A DNA stretch of 64,000 nucleotides from Deltaproteobacteria bacterium (GTDB lineage: Bacteria > Myxococcota_A > UBA9042 > PHBI01 > JACKFB01), in the NCBI GenBank assembly GCA_020632695.1, contig JACKFB010000009.1, forward strand, positions 178,164 to 242,163. Reading direction: 5' to 3'. Position 1 is the first letter of the stretch; the number at the start of each line of letters is the position of its first letter. This document shows, piece after piece, positions 51,030 to 61,100 of this stretch. The position numbers and the translations under genes were made by a program. The notes beneath the pieces were generated by a model. The model was not told where the DNA came from. It was given only the letters and a program-made list of their open reading frames with translations, and made no database searches.

Positions 51030-52307
51030 ATGGAACCAGCGCGACTCGGCGGGACGGCAGGGCAGGGCGGGGGCGCCCGCGCGCGTGCTGCGGCCGCGTG
51101 GCGCCGGCGCGCCGGCGCTCCCCTGGCGGCGCTCCTGATGCTGGCCGTAGGTTGCAGGGGTGACGATGACCCGGGGGCGGCGCTGCCGGGGCAGGACGCG
51201 GCGGGCGCCACCGATGCCGCGCCGAACGCCGACGCGGCGGATGCCGCGGACGCCGAGGCGACGCCCGGTCCACCCCCCGCGTGGACGGAGCGGGGGCCAT
51301 TCACCGTGGGCGTGCGCGAGCTCGACCTCCACGACGCGCCGCGGGACCGGGACGTGCCAACGCTGGTGTGGTATCCCGCGCTCGATGGCGGCGAGCCGGC
51401 GGCGGAGTACCTGCTGGGGCTGGTGCTCGGCGAGGCGCTCGAGGACGCGGCGCCCGATGAGGCTGCTGGCCCCTGGCCGATGGTCCTCTTCTCGCACGGC
51501 TTCAAGGGTGCCAGCGCCCAGTCGGCCAGCGTGACCGAGCACCTGGCGAGCTGGGGATACGTGGTCGTGGCCATGGACCACCTCGGCAACACCCTCTTCG
51601 ACCCCGACGACGACCAGGTCGCGGCGGAGGTGGCGCAGCTACGGCCAGGGGACGTGGCCTTCGCCGCGGCCTCGGTGCTGACGACCATGGGCGGGCTGGT
51701 CGACGCGACCCGCGTCGCGGTGATGGGCCACAGCTTCGGAGGCTTCACCGCGCTGGTGGTGGCGGGCGCCACCAGCCACATCGCCGACGCGCGCGCCGCC
51801 TGCGCAGCCGGGGACCCGTCGGACATCTTCTGCGACTACGTGCCCTTCATGGCCGACGACGCGGTCATCACCCTGGACCCGCCGCTCGCCGGCCTCCGGG
51901 CGGCGATCTACCTGGCGCCCGGCGGCTACTCGGCCCTCGGCGCCGACGGCCTGGCCGGCATCCGCGTCCCCGGCCTCATCCTCGGAGGCACCCTGGACTC
52001 CACCACCCCCCTCGACGCCGAGGTCCGCCGCATCTACCAAGACCACCCGCAGCCGGTCCTGCTGGGCGAAATCGATGGCGCCGCCCACCTCAGCTTCACC
52101 GAGCTCTGCCTCCTCGAAGGCATCGGCGACGCCCTGGGCGACTTCTGCGGCGGCCCCGATGCCCTCGACGGCCACGAGGTCCTCCGCATCACCGCCGGCC
52201 TCGCCACGGCCTTCCTCGAGCTCAACCTCCGAGGCGACGAAAGAGCCCGCCCCTGGCTCACCCACCCCGCCCTCGACCACCTCACGATGGTCGCCCCCGA
52301 CGACTGA
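51030..52307 (+). CDS. Lipoprotein alpha/beta hydrolase (PAF-acetylhydrolase/PETase-like)
   Basis: 425 residues. A long Arg/Ala-rich N-region precedes the lipobox (LLMLAVGC), then an Asp/Ala linker. The catalytic domain begins at FTVGVRELDLHDAPRDRDVPTLVWYPA. It has the oxyanion strand MVLFSHGFKG, the nucleophile elbow MGHSFGGFTAL, an acidic residue in LILGGTLDSTTP, and a His in DGAAHLSF. This is the platelet-activating-factor acetylhydrolase/chlorophyllase/PET-hydrolase group, extracytoplasmic esterases. Cysteine pairs (CAAGDPSDIFC; CLLEGIGDALGDFC) suggest disulfides. The substrate is unknown. The gene is followed by a strong terminator shared with the ssrA fragment. Confidence 0.85.
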   Translation: MEPARLGGTAGQGGGARARAAAAWRRRAGAPLAALLMLAVGCRGDDDPGAALPGQDAAGATDAAPNADAADAADAEATPGPPPAWTERGPFTVGVRELDLHDAPRDRDVPTLVWYPALDGGEPAAEYLLGLVLGEALEDAAPDEAAGPWPMVLFSHGFKGASAQSASVTEHLASWGYVVVAMDHLGNTLFDPDDDQVAAEVAQLRPGDVAFAAASVLTTMGGLVDATRVAVMGHSFGGFTALVVAGATSHIADARAACAAGDPSDIFCDYVPFMADDAVITLDPPLAGLRAAIYLAPGGYSALGADGLAGIRVPGLILGGTLDSTTPLDAEVRRIYQDHPQPVLLGEIDGAAHLSFTELCLLEGIGDALGDFCGGPDALDGHEVLRITAGLATAFLELNLRGDERARPWLTHPALDHLTMVAPDD

Positions 52308-52370
52308 CCCACCACGAAGCCCCGAGCCCCCGCCACAGAGCCACGCGCCTGCTCAGCACCCCGAAAAGGC

Positions 52371-52404
52371 AAAGGCCCGCAACCTGTGAAGATTGCGGGC
52401 CTTT
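52371..52404. terminator. Bidirectional rho-independent terminator
   Basis: A perfect 12-base-pair stem AAAGGCCCGCAA (52371-52382) / TTGCGGGCCTTT (52393-52404) with a ten-base loop and T/A flanks on both sides. It ends the hydrolase transcript and, on the minus strand, would end the former tmRNA transcript four bases after its CCA. Confidence 0.9.
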
Positions 52405-52406
52405 AT

Positions 52407-52442
<36 letters not shown>

Positions 52443-52567
52443 TGAGTGCGATTCGCGTCCGCCCTGTTCCTGGCGATACCGCACGACACGTCACGACGCT
52501 CAACTCGCTGAATACATGCGCGATCGGTGTTGCGGCGAGTCGTCGAGTGCGGCCCCGATCTGCGGGT

Positions 52568-52600
52568 GAGTGCACCATGAGTGCACCATGAGTGCACCAT
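52568..52600. repeat. Three perfect tandem 11-base repeats (GAGTGCACCAT)
   Basis: GAGTGCACCAT three times in a row, each holding the palindrome GTGCAC. It lies about 130 bases inside the ssrA fragment. The size, number and place fit arm-type binding sites for an integrase or excisionase, or an iteron. Confidence 0.75.
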
Positions 52601-52748
52601 GGCCGAGATGGTCGGAGGCTGGTCGCACTGGCTTCATCGCTCGCGAGACGTCACCTGTCGGCACCCGGGGGTGTGGTGGAGAGCAGGCAACTGCGTCGGG
52701 CGTCCACCGGCCCCAGACGTCGCCCCCCAGCGATCCGCTCGGGAGGGA

Positions 52749-53495
52749 TCAGCACGGTTCCGGCGCGGACCCGTCCATGCCTCCGGGCATCGACACCAAC
52801 CCCAACTCGCGCGCCCGCTGCGCGGCACGGGTCGCGCGATCGATCATGGCGACCGCCTCCTCGGGGGAAGCGATCACCCGGTGTCCGATGATCTCGCCGG
52901 GGTGCCCCAGGGCCAGTCGGTGCAGCCGCATCAGTTCGCCGACGAGGTCGGTCACCGTCTTGCTCATCGTGGCCACCGTGCCGACGACTCGCAGCGCGTC
53001 GACCGGGCTGACCGAGCCTCCCCGCACGTCGGCGGCCAGCCGCTCGAGCGCCGCGACGCACACCTCATCGGCGGCGTCCGCCATCTGTGCCGCGGTCTGC
53101 GTGAGCCGCACCCCGAGCCGTCTCAGCGCCTCCAAGGTCCGGGACTCCTCAGCCACCTGGTAGAGCGCCGCCGGCAGCGCCGCCCGGGCCAGATCGTCGG
53201 CGCTCACGCTCACCCCGTCGGCCCCGACATCGACCTCGGGAAGCACCGCCGCCAGCGCGCGCCCCGTGGCGCGCCGCATCGCCAGCGCCTCGGAGACCGG
53301 CGGCAACCCCCGCTCCGGCCAGCCGACCGCCATCGCCCGCTTCGCCGTCGCCGTCGAGACCCCAGCGGCCCGCGCGATCGCCCGCAACCCCGTCACACCG
53401 TTCGCAGCGGCCGCCACGATCCGCTCCCAATCATCCCGCCCGATGAGCCGCGACGCGCCCTTGCGCCGTCCGCTCCCCTGTTCGCGCTTGCTCAT
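52749..53495 (-). CDS. Helix-turn-helix protein, phage-like
   Basis: 248 residues from ATG 53495; the frame is open upstream without domain-like text. The N-terminus is basic (MSKREQGSGRRKGASRL). It is followed by WERIVAAAANGVTGLRAIARAAGVSTATAKRAMAVGWPERG, a helix-turn-helix of the type found in small terminase subunits and transposase-like regulators. The rest is helical (LEALRRLGVRLTQTAAQMADAADEVCVAALERLAADV). It is perhaps a DNA-binding protein of the element; no precise family. A perfect 12-base palindrome lies about 110 bases upstream. Confidence 0.6.
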   Translation of the reverse strand: MSKREQGSGRRKGASRLIGRDDWERIVAAAANGVTGLRAIARAAGVSTATAKRAMAVGWPERGLPPVSEALAMRRATGRALAAVLPEVDVGADGVSVSADDLARAALPAALYQVAEESRTLEALRRLGVRLTQTAAQMADAADEVCVAALERLAADVRGGSVSPVDALRVVGTVATMSKTVTDLVGELMRLHRLALGHPGEIIGHRVIASPEEAVAMIDRATRAAQRARELGLVSMPGGMDGSAPEPC

Positions 53496-53950
53496 GTCTG
53501 CTCTCGCTCTTCCGACTTCGGCTCTGGTCCCCCCAGCGCTCCGAAAGCACGCCCCGGAGCTCGAAGGGCTCGGTGCAGGGTACCGCAATCCTCCAGGCGG
53601 TGCGCAGTATACTGCACCGAGGCGAACGAGCCCCGTTCGCCCGCGCCACGTCCTGCGCACACCGCGCGAACACGGTGAACGCCCCCACAGCAGCCCCCCG
53701 AAGCGGCGACGGCCTCAGCCGCCGGCTAGTCCTCGTCGCGCGCACGCGGCGTCGCCTTGATGTGCATGGCGGTCGCGAGCTGCTCTGCGACCACGTGCCG
53801 GCCGGCATCGGTGAAGCGGCGAGGTGTCGAGCCTCGACACGTCTTGGTGACAAGGTCGGGAGCAGCGACTTCGGTCAAACGGCCCGGGCTTGAGCCGGGT
53901 GTGCAGTGCTCGCGAGAGACCCACCGGCTCCGGGGCTCGGCGATGCTCCG
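53496..53950. other. 455-base intergenic region with palindrome
   Basis: It holds a perfect palindrome GCAGTATACTGC (53604-53615) that contains TATACT on both strands, a possible operator or -10 site for the helix-turn-helix gene. Further right a minus-strand frame ends at 53726 (…RRFTDAGRHVVAEQLATAMHIKATPRARDED) with coding-like text but no start, possibly a gene remnant. No complete gene is supported. Confidence 0.4.
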
Positions 53951-54868
53951 CTACTTTGCCCACGGGGCCAGCAGCGTGGCCCAGGATTTCAGCTTCTGAA
54001 CGTACTCGCCCTCGCAACGGGGCAGCCTGTCTTCCATCTCGGGAAACTGGGTCTCGAAGTAGCCGTACTCGGCGGGCGCGCTGCCGTAGACGATGCACAT
54101 GATGTTGTAGAACCGCTGCAGATGCAGCCCATGCTCGTTCGCGAGCGCGCTCGGCGGGTGTTCGCCGTTGTCCTGGAAGCGGAAGTACACCGCCGCGTGC
54201 ACTGCGGCCTCGGCCGAATCGTCGAGGATGAGCAAGAGCGTCGAGAAGTCATCGACCGCATCTTCCTCCTTACCCGTGATCGGCAGCTGGTAGTAGTCGA
54301 CCAGGGCATGACCGACTTCATGGAAGATGACCCAGGTCCATGCGTACAAGGCCAGGGTCCCGACGGACCCGCTCTCGTCGGTCCAATCGTGGTCCGCAAA
54401 GGCTTGCGCGATGTCGACGAGCATCTCCCAGCAGATGGTGATGCGCTTGTCCTCTCCCGCGTAGTACGCGTTGACCTTGTCGCACTGCGCGAAGACCAGC
54501 GGGAGGTCGCGGGGAAGCGCCAACTGGGTGTTCAGGAACTCCGCCAACGCATCCGGGTACCCGCTATCGCGGATTCCACTCGCCAAGTCTTGCAGTTTGG
54601 GCGACTGGGGAAGCTCGTACTCGACCACGAAGTCGCCCAGGTCTGGTTCCTGCGTTTCGACGGGTCCCGGCTGGTCGCTCTCGCCGACGTCCGGCTGCGC
54701 GGTGTCCCCACCGGCTTGCCCTACGTCGTTCTGTACCCAGGGACTCAGGTCATGGCCACCGTCGCCAGATCCGCCGTCGCAGCCGAGTGGAACGGTAGAC
54801 GCCAAGAAGAGAGTCGATGCCAGCGCGGGGATGAAGCTGCGTGCGCAGCGCTCGTAAGGTCCAATCAT
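53951..54868 (-). CDS. Lipoprotein with DUF4344-type putative metallopeptidase domain
   Basis: 305 residues; GGAGG six bases before the ATG. The lipobox is TVPLGC, followed by a Gly/Asp linker. The catalytic-type domain has the HExxH zinc motif in WVIFHEVGHALVDYYQLP. Downstream is the acidic segment EEDAVDDFSTLLL, which could give the third ligand, and EHGLHLQRFYNIMCIVYG. The layout fits the DUF4344 putative metallopeptidases found in diverse bacteria. It would sit on the cell envelope. Codon GC is lower than in the first 50 kb. It is not an obvious defence gene, so it may be island cargo. Confidence 0.8.
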   Translation of the reverse strand: MIGPYERCARSFIPALASTLFLASTVPLGCDGGSGDGGHDLSPWVQNDVGQAGGDTAQPDVGESDQPGPVETQEPDLGDFVVEYELPQSPKLQDLASGIRDSGYPDALAEFLNTQLALPRDLPLVFAQCDKVNAYYAGEDKRITICWEMLVDIAQAFADHDWTDESGSVGTLALYAWTWVIFHEVGHALVDYYQLPITGKEEDAVDDFSTLLLILDDSAEAAVHAAVYFRFQDNGEHPPSALANEHGLHLQRFYNIMCIVYGSAPAEYGYFETQFPEMEDRLPRCEGEYVQKLKSWATLLAPWAK

Positions 54869-55138
54869 TCGGTCCTCCGGTGCCCGGACAGGTCAATGTC
54901 CCCGGTCGCAGCGCGAATTGTCAACCGCAGCCCAACGCCGGAAGGCCTCGGATGGCGGCGCATCTCTCGTTGGCGCCGGTGCTTCTCCGAGAAGCTCCTG
55001 CAGGTCTGGACGTCCGCGGCCGAGACGATGTCGACGGCAGCCGGGCATGGGGCGCACAGTATGACTATCCCGGTTCGTGGCTTGGCATGCTGCGGCCTTG
55101 AACGGCCGCGAGAGCACCCGTCGCGAAGCGTCATCCCG

Positions 55139-55378
55139 TCAACGAGCGTCTCGAGGCGGGCGTGGGGACCCGCCCACGTCGTTCAGGGCGCGTTCCATGA
55201 TCTTGTACGGGCGCAGCGGGTCGTCTCCGAACCGGAAGGGAGGAAACGGGTGCACGTCCTGGAATTCCCCCGCGTTGCGCCTCCGGAAGAACTCCATCGC
55301 CACCGCGTCCATCCGCTCCTCGGTCCACGAACTCGGCCCTGAGACCACTTGCCACAAGGGCTTCTTTGCATCGTCCAT
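55139..55378 (-). CDS. Small hypothetical protein
   Basis: 79 residues from ATG 55378; an ATG at 55417 would give 92. The composition is balanced (MDDAKKPLWQVVSGPSSWTE ... RMDAVAMEFFRRRNAGEFQD) and unlike the Arg/Pro-rich shadows of GC-rich DNA, so it may be real. It has no cysteine, membrane segment or recognised motif. It lies between the metallopeptidase gene and the frameshifted gene on the same strand. The 270 bases to its left show nothing convincing. Confidence 0.45.
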   Translation of the reverse strand: MDDAKKPLWQVVSGPSSWTEERMDAVAMEFFRRRNAGEFQDVHPFPPFRFGDDPLRPYKIMERALNDVGGSPRPPRDAR

Positions 55379-55506
55379 GAGCTCGCTCCCGGGTACGCGG
55401 TTGTGGGTCATGGGCATGTTACCCCTCCCGCCGCGAGGTGTCTGCGAAGCGACTTCAGCAGCCTGGCGAGTGCCCCGTCACCGGGACTCCGCGCCGCGGT
55501 TCGGAC

Positions 55507-56119
55507 TCAGAACAGCTCGGCCTGGCCCTTCTGATCGATGACCACTCTTCGCGGGTCCAGGCTGACGGTGTCGCGGCCGGCGGCCACGGCTTGGAGGTGA
55601 GCTTGCAGCCAGGCTGCGAGGTGCTTCTCCTTCACGCCGAGCCAGGAGAGGGCGTCGGCCGCTTGCTTGACCGAGGCGGCCATGCGGTCGTTGACCTCCT
55701 CGAGTGGCTCTCGCAGGCCGGCGGCCTCGATCTCGCCGGCCGCGTGCAGGTGGCGGAGCAGGGCGACCTGCAGCGGCCGCGCGCCCATCGGGAGCAGCTG
55801 GGGCACGGGCTTCGCGGTCTCCGCGCACGGGACCGAGAACCCATCGAGGGACAGCTTCCCGTCGTCCACCCGCAACCTGGTCGTGCCTCGGTCGTCGAAG
55901 TCCATCTTGACGAGGCCCGGCCATGGTCGTGCCTTTCACTCGGGCGAACACCGAGGCCTCGCCCTCGGCCGGGAGCTCCAGGCCGATGCCGGCCCACTCG
56001 ATGCAGAGGCTGGTCGGTGTGAGGTTCCAGCTCGCGTCCCCGGTCACCCCGTCGCCGAACTGCTTCATCTGCCCGAGCACGTGCGCGAGCTGCGCCGAAT
56101 CGATCGACCACTGCTTCAT
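55507..56119 (-). pseudogene. Frameshifted gene after drmB (possible clamp-like fold)
   Basis: An ATG at 56119 opens MKQWSIDSAQLAHVLGQMKQ and continues to about residue 67 (FARVKGTTMAG). The natural continuation, LVKMDFDDRGTTRLRVDDGK onward to QKGQAELF, is in another frame that ends at 55507. The two join if one G is removed from the GGG near 55918, so the genome has a one-base insertion, a sequencing error or a programmed shift. The joined protein would be about 203 residues. Its first half alternates short strands in a way that reminds me of sliding-clamp folds; this is a weak impression. It lies 55 bases downstream of drmB on the same strand and probably belongs to the same operon. Confidence 0.6.
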
Positions 56120-56174
56120 GGTGTCTCCGTCTCTCGGTTGTGGTGGCATCGCCCGGTCGAGACGAGCGCCCGTC

Positions 56175-58136
56175 TCACTTGAACGCCCCCGGGCCGAAGA
56201 AGGCTCGGGCTGCTGGCTGGCCCACCGCGGGGACTACCAGGGATCGGTCGAGGTGGCGGTTGAACCACTCGCAGGAGCTCTCGGCGATGAAGAGGCAGGC
56301 GTAGCAGGCGGCGCCGTCGAAGTAGCGCTCGGAGAGGTCGCCTTTCGGCGAGTGCTGGGCGCAGACGGGATCGTTGGAACAGAGGGCGCCGAGGTCGACG
56401 GCCTGGCGCAGGTGGTGGCCGATGCGGTCGCCTTGCTCTACGAGTCCGCCCAGGGTGCCCTCGGTGCCGGGCGTGCCCGTCGACAGCAGGATGGCCGCCA
56501 TCGGCTTGTCGCTGCTCTTCGCGTCGCAGTAGACCCGCTCCCGGATGGCGCTGGCCGCGTAGCCGCACTCGAGCGAGAGCTGGGTGATGAGGAGATGCGC
56601 CAGGCTGTGCAGCAGGAAGAAGCGCGCCCCGGGGAAGTCCATCCCTCCCTGGCCGCTGCTTCTCGCCCATGTCGCGTGTCCGGCCGCCAGCTCCTGTTCC
56701 CAGGCCAGCACCTCCGGTCGACGCTCCCATGCCCTCACCGCCGCCTCGTCGAGCTGCACGAAGATGCCCTCGCCCAGGATCTCGGCCGCCGGCAGCCAGT
56801 CTGTCGCCAGGCCCAGCAGCGCCAGCTTGACCTCGCCGTCCAGCGCGCCGGCTTCGCCCTTCAGATCCCGCGGGATCGGCGAGAAGCGCGTGAACCCGAG
56901 CTGCACCCGCACCTCGCGCAGCTTGTAGGCCAGGGTCACTCCAGCCACACCCGCGGGCAGCGCCGGCTTGAACTTCTCGGCCGGAAGCCGACGGGCGAAG
57001 AAGGTCTCGCCCTCCGGCGCCGGCAGGTCTCCGGGCGCCAGCACCTCAGCGCCCGCCAGTCGCCCGAACTCCGCCCTCCGGATCTCCTCTCGCGGTGGCA
57101 TCTGACCCGACTTCGTCTGCTCGATCGCCTCCAACACCGCGGCGTCGCTCCACGGCTCGATGGCCGCGCCGACGTCAGGGATCGTGCGGAAGGCACCCAG
57201 GGTCGCCGCCGTCGCGTTCCCCAGGATCTTCCAATGGTCGCCCACCGCGTCATGCAGCTTCGAGCCCTCGTCCGGGATCGACAACGCGCTCTCGGTCACG
57301 CTGAAGTAGCTGTTCGACGCGGACCTCACCATCAGCTCGGCCCGCTGATCGCAGCCCGGCTCATCGCCCATCGACCCGAGCCACGGCCGCTTGCCCCGAC
57401 ACGGCGGCATCATTTTCGCCTGCGCCTTCGCGTCTGCCAGCGGCCGATGCAGCCCACACGCGCACGTCACCATGACCCCCGAGAAGTCACCCGTGCTCCC
57501 CTCCTCGAGCCGCAGCGCCGGCGCCGCGCATCGACCGCCGTCGCGCGCCGACCCGTGCACGAACCACACCCACGGGAACTCGTCGAGGTGCCCGGCCGGG
57601 CAAGCCGCCACGAAGCGCACGGGCACGCACACCGACCCACCCTTCACGCAGTCGTGCACGTACCGCTCGCGCTTGCGCGACAACAGGTCGCTGCGCAGCA
57701 GCCGCCGACAGTGCGGGTTCTGACAGACCATCCACCGAGGGAACACGGTCGCCTTCACCGCCCGCGACCACAGCGGCTGCTGGTCGTTGCCGTCCGGCGG
57801 CGACCGGAAGTACCCCTGCTGCGCCAGGTTCACTCCGTGGCGATGCAGTCGCGGCGCCAGCCGGTCTCGCAGCCGCTGCTCCTCGATGCTCTCGGTCCGC
57901 GCGTCGAAGCGCCACTGGTCCAGCCCCCACACCAGCACCGCGTCGTCGACCAGGTCCACCATCGCCCCCGGCCCGTAGGTCGTGATGAGCTGGCTTCGCC
58001 GGATCTTTCCCTCGGGCTGCCGATCGAAGGCGCTCTTCTTCCCGCCGCTCTTCCCCGCGCCTTCGCCACCCCGCGTGCTCCGCTCGCCTTCCGCATCACG
58101 AGCCCTCCTCGGACGGCTTCCGGTCCACGTACACAT
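56175..58136 (-). CDS. drmB: DrmB (DUF1998) DISARM-type defence protein
   Basis: 653 residues. It opens with KIRRSQLITTYGPGAMVDLVDDAVLVWGLD, the DrmB N-terminal motif. Metal-binding Cys pairs follow (VCQNPHC, AACPAGH, CACG). The C-terminal DUF1998 domain has GARFFLLHSLAHLLI, LLSTGTPGTEGTLGGLVE and CSNDPVC ... CYACLFIAESSCEWFNRHLDRSL, the diagnostic cysteine set. In DISARM, DrmA and DrmB form a complex that acts on phage DNA. ATG 58136 overlaps the end of drmA by 41 bases, so the two are coupled. It lies between drmA and the frameshifted gene on the same strand. Confidence 0.9.
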   Translation of the reverse strand: MCTWTGSRPRRARDAEGERSTRGGEGAGKSGGKKSAFDRQPEGKIRRSQLITTYGPGAMVDLVDDAVLVWGLDQWRFDARTESIEEQRLRDRLAPRLHRHGVNLAQQGYFRSPPDGNDQQPLWSRAVKATVFPRWMVCQNPHCRRLLRSDLLSRKRERYVHDCVKGGSVCVPVRFVAACPAGHLDEFPWVWFVHGSARDGGRCAAPALRLEEGSTGDFSGVMVTCACGLHRPLADAKAQAKMMPPCRGKRPWLGSMGDEPGCDQRAELMVRSASNSYFSVTESALSIPDEGSKLHDAVGDHWKILGNATAATLGAFRTIPDVGAAIEPWSDAAVLEAIEQTKSGQMPPREEIRRAEFGRLAGAEVLAPGDLPAPEGETFFARRLPAEKFKPALPAGVAGVTLAYKLREVRVQLGFTRFSPIPRDLKGEAGALDGEVKLALLGLATDWLPAAEILGEGIFVQLDEAAVRAWERRPEVLAWEQELAAGHATWARSSGQGGMDFPGARFFLLHSLAHLLITQLSLECGYAASAIRERVYCDAKSSDKPMAAILLSTGTPGTEGTLGGLVEQGDRIGHHLRQAVDLGALCSNDPVCAQHSPKGDLSERYFDGAACYACLFIAESSCEWFNRHLDRSLVVPAVGQPAARAFFGPGAFK

Positions 58137-61100
58137 GCACCGATGGCTCCACGTCGCGCATGGACGTCGGCGCCTGAAAGCGCCTCTCCGTCGCCGTCCG
58201 CGGCTGCGCCCCCGGCTGAGCCTCCTGCAGCAGGTCCATCGCCGTCACCAGCAGGCCGCGCCCCTCACCGCCCCCGCGCCGGTCGAAGTCCGAGTACCGC
58301 CGGCTGGTCGCCGCCTGCCGCGCCTCCTCGACGATGCGCTCCCAGCTATCCAGCAGCTTGTTCAGCCGCTTGCGCAGCGTCGCCGCCATCTCCTCGGCGG
58401 CGTCCTGCTCGAGCTGGCTCGCCGCCTTCGCCCGCGCCACCACCGCGTCCACCACCGGCTGCGCCACGTCCGACCGATGCGCCGCCAGCTCCATCACCAT
58501 CTCGGGCGGCGCCATCTCCGGCCGCCAGTGCCGCACCATCCCCACCAGCACCCCGGCCAGCCCGCGGTCCAGCGCCGGCCCCGAGAACGGCGTCAGGCTC
58601 CCCGCCTCCACCCGCCGGTAGAACGACGCGTGGTAGGTCTCGAAGTGCTCGTAGTGCGACCGGTCCCGCGCCTTGTAGAGGTTGAAGCACGTCACCACCA
58701 GCCCTGGCCGATTCGCGTCGCGCCCCACGCGGCTGGTCGCCTGGATGTACTCGGCCGTCGTCTTCGGCTGCCCCGCCATGACCATCAACCCCAGCCGGTC
58801 GATGTCGACGCCCACCGAGATCATGTTGCTCGCCAACAGCACGTCCACGCCGCCGTCCTGCGTGCGGTCATGGTGCAGCCGGTCCTTCGCCACCTTCACC
58901 CGCTGCGTCGACTCCCGGCTGGTCAGCTCGATCGGCATCTCCAGCTTCCGGTCGCCCATGTGCGGGTTGGTCGCCACCCCCACCGGCCGCCGCTCCGCGT
59001 AGCTCAGACACCGCGTCCGCACCTCGTCCTCGACCAGCCGCCGCATACCCCCCAGCTCGCGTAAGCTGTTGAAGTACCCCACCAGCGTCATGTACGGGTC
59101 GACCGCCTGCTTGGGCGGGCCGCCGTCCCGGTACCACCGCGCCCCGGCCGCCAGCAGCGCCACATACACCCGCAGCAGCACCTGCTTCATCCGCCGCCCC
59201 GACGCCGCCACCCCCACGTAGTCGCGCCCCGCGTCCCCCGCCGCCACCTGCGAGAAGAAGGTCTCGTTCGGGTCCACCCCCTGCGGCGGGAAGAGCGACA
59301 CCTTCGGTCGCCCGAAGAGCGCCCGCACGTGCCGCCTCGCCTCGCGCACGGTCGCCGTCGACGCCACGATCTTCGGCACGCGCTCGCGACCGTCCTCGCC
59401 CTGGTAGCGCATCAGGTGCTCGATGGCCGTTTCGTAGAGCCCCGTCATGGTCCCCAGCGGCCCGCTGATGAGGTGCAGCTCGTCCTGCACGATCAGCTCC
59501 GGTGGTGGCAGCCCCTTCGGCAGCCGCTCGGCGTCCGGCGGCACCAGCTTGTCCATCGCCCCATAGAAGTTCTTGCCCAGCCGCGCGGTGGCCCGCCCGA
59601 AGAGCATCCCCACCTCGCCCCGCCAGGGCGTCATCGCGTACTTGTCGACGGTCGCGACCAGGAAGCTCGGAAGCTCCCGATAGATCTGCTCGTCGACGAA
59701 GAGCACGGGCAGCCCGTCGCCGCCCGAGTGCTTCGCGCTGAACTCGCAGGTCCACTTCGCGCAGCTCACCACGACCTCTTCCGGTGCCTTCGGAGACGGC
59801 CGCAGCTCGACCGACCGCTCCTGGAAGGGCTCCTGGCACCACGGGCACTCGGTCAGCGGGATGACCTCGGCCTTCTTCCCCTCGTACTTCGCCATGTCAC
59901 GCGCGACCTGCCCGATGGTGTTGGCCGTCGCCGCCCGACCCACCCACAGCCCGATGGCGAAGCGCACGTCGCCGAGAGGGTTCGGTGGCTTCACCCCGCT
60001 GCGCCCCGGCCGGAGCGTCTTGTCCAGCTCGCGCCGCTGCAGCTCCAGCGCACACACCAGCGTCGCCGCGCGCCCGAGCTGGTCCAGCGTCAGAAGCCGC
60101 AGCGTGTAGCGCAGGATCACCGCCGTCCCCAGCCCCTGGTCGGCCCGCGAGCGCCCCACCAGCCGCCGCAACACCAGCACGTACCCGATGAGGCCGAGAT
60201 AGGCCTCCGTCTTCCCACCGCCGGTCGGGAAGAAGATCAGCTCGACCTCCTCGCGCGACTCGTGGGCGTCGTCGCTCACGCCCTCCAGGTTCACCAGGAT
60301 GAAGGCGAGCTGGAACAGTCGCCAGCTCGGCACCAGCGGCGCCGCGCCTTCCGCCGCCTTGTGCCGCTTCTTCGCCGCGTCGGCCATGGCCCGGTTCGCC
60401 CGCTTGAAGGCCTCGAGCGCCTCGGGCCGCGACGCCAGCAGCGCGATTCCCCCTTCGATGCGCTGCCTCACCCGCTCGGCCTGACCGATCAGCAGCGCGT
60501 GTGTCTCCTCGCGCCGCGCCCTGGCCTCGGCGCCCACCCCCAGGCCCACCGCCACCTCGCGCTGCTCCTCGATCCACTCCCCGTACGCCTCGACCAGCGG
60601 ACGCAGCGCCCGCTCGGCGGCCGCCCCGTCGGCGAGCGCGCTCAGTTCCTCCATGCGGGTCTCGACCGCGCCCGGGGGGCGGTGCGCCACCCGCGGCACC
60701 GTCGCCCGCGGGATCCACGTCGTCCGCACCACCCGCTGCCCGTCTGGCTCCACCTCGCTCGCCACGGCCACGCCGTGGCCGACCGCCCACTCGCAGACCC
60801 CTCGGAACTGGAGATCCGCCACCTTCCCATCCCACTGGCCGCTCAGCGCGTCCCGCAGATCCGGCCGCGCCACCAGCGCCGTGCTCGCCCGCACCTCCAG
60901 GCGCACCTGGAAGATCCAGGCCTCATCGTGCCTGCCGGCCGGCGCGTTCTCGCGTCCGTTGACCAGGAACAGGGCCACGGCGCGGCTGGCCGGCTGGAGG
61001 CCCGGGGCATCGCTCGGCTGCATGAAGCCCTGCACCCGCAGCCCGCCGCTTTCCGGCACCTCCACCTCGGCCGCGGCGCCGTCGAGGGTCAGGACCACCG

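Noticed and set aside
52568..52600. CRISPR array
   Set aside because: The three 11-base units touch each other without spacers. No CRISPR array or cas gene was seen anywhere in the window.
52601..52748. Integrase gene next to the attachment site
   Set aside because: No tyrosine or serine recombinase motif was found here or elsewhere in the island part of the window; it may lie at the right end.
54865..55134. Minus-strand 89-residue frame upstream of the metallopeptidase gene
   Set aside because: It has no motif, overlaps the next gene's start, and competes with frames of equal quality on the other strand.
57830..58099. Alternative short reading frame starting at the drmA stop (TGATG)
   Set aside because: It is in a different frame from DrmB and contains no DrmB motif; the DrmB N-terminal motif is in the frame from 58136.
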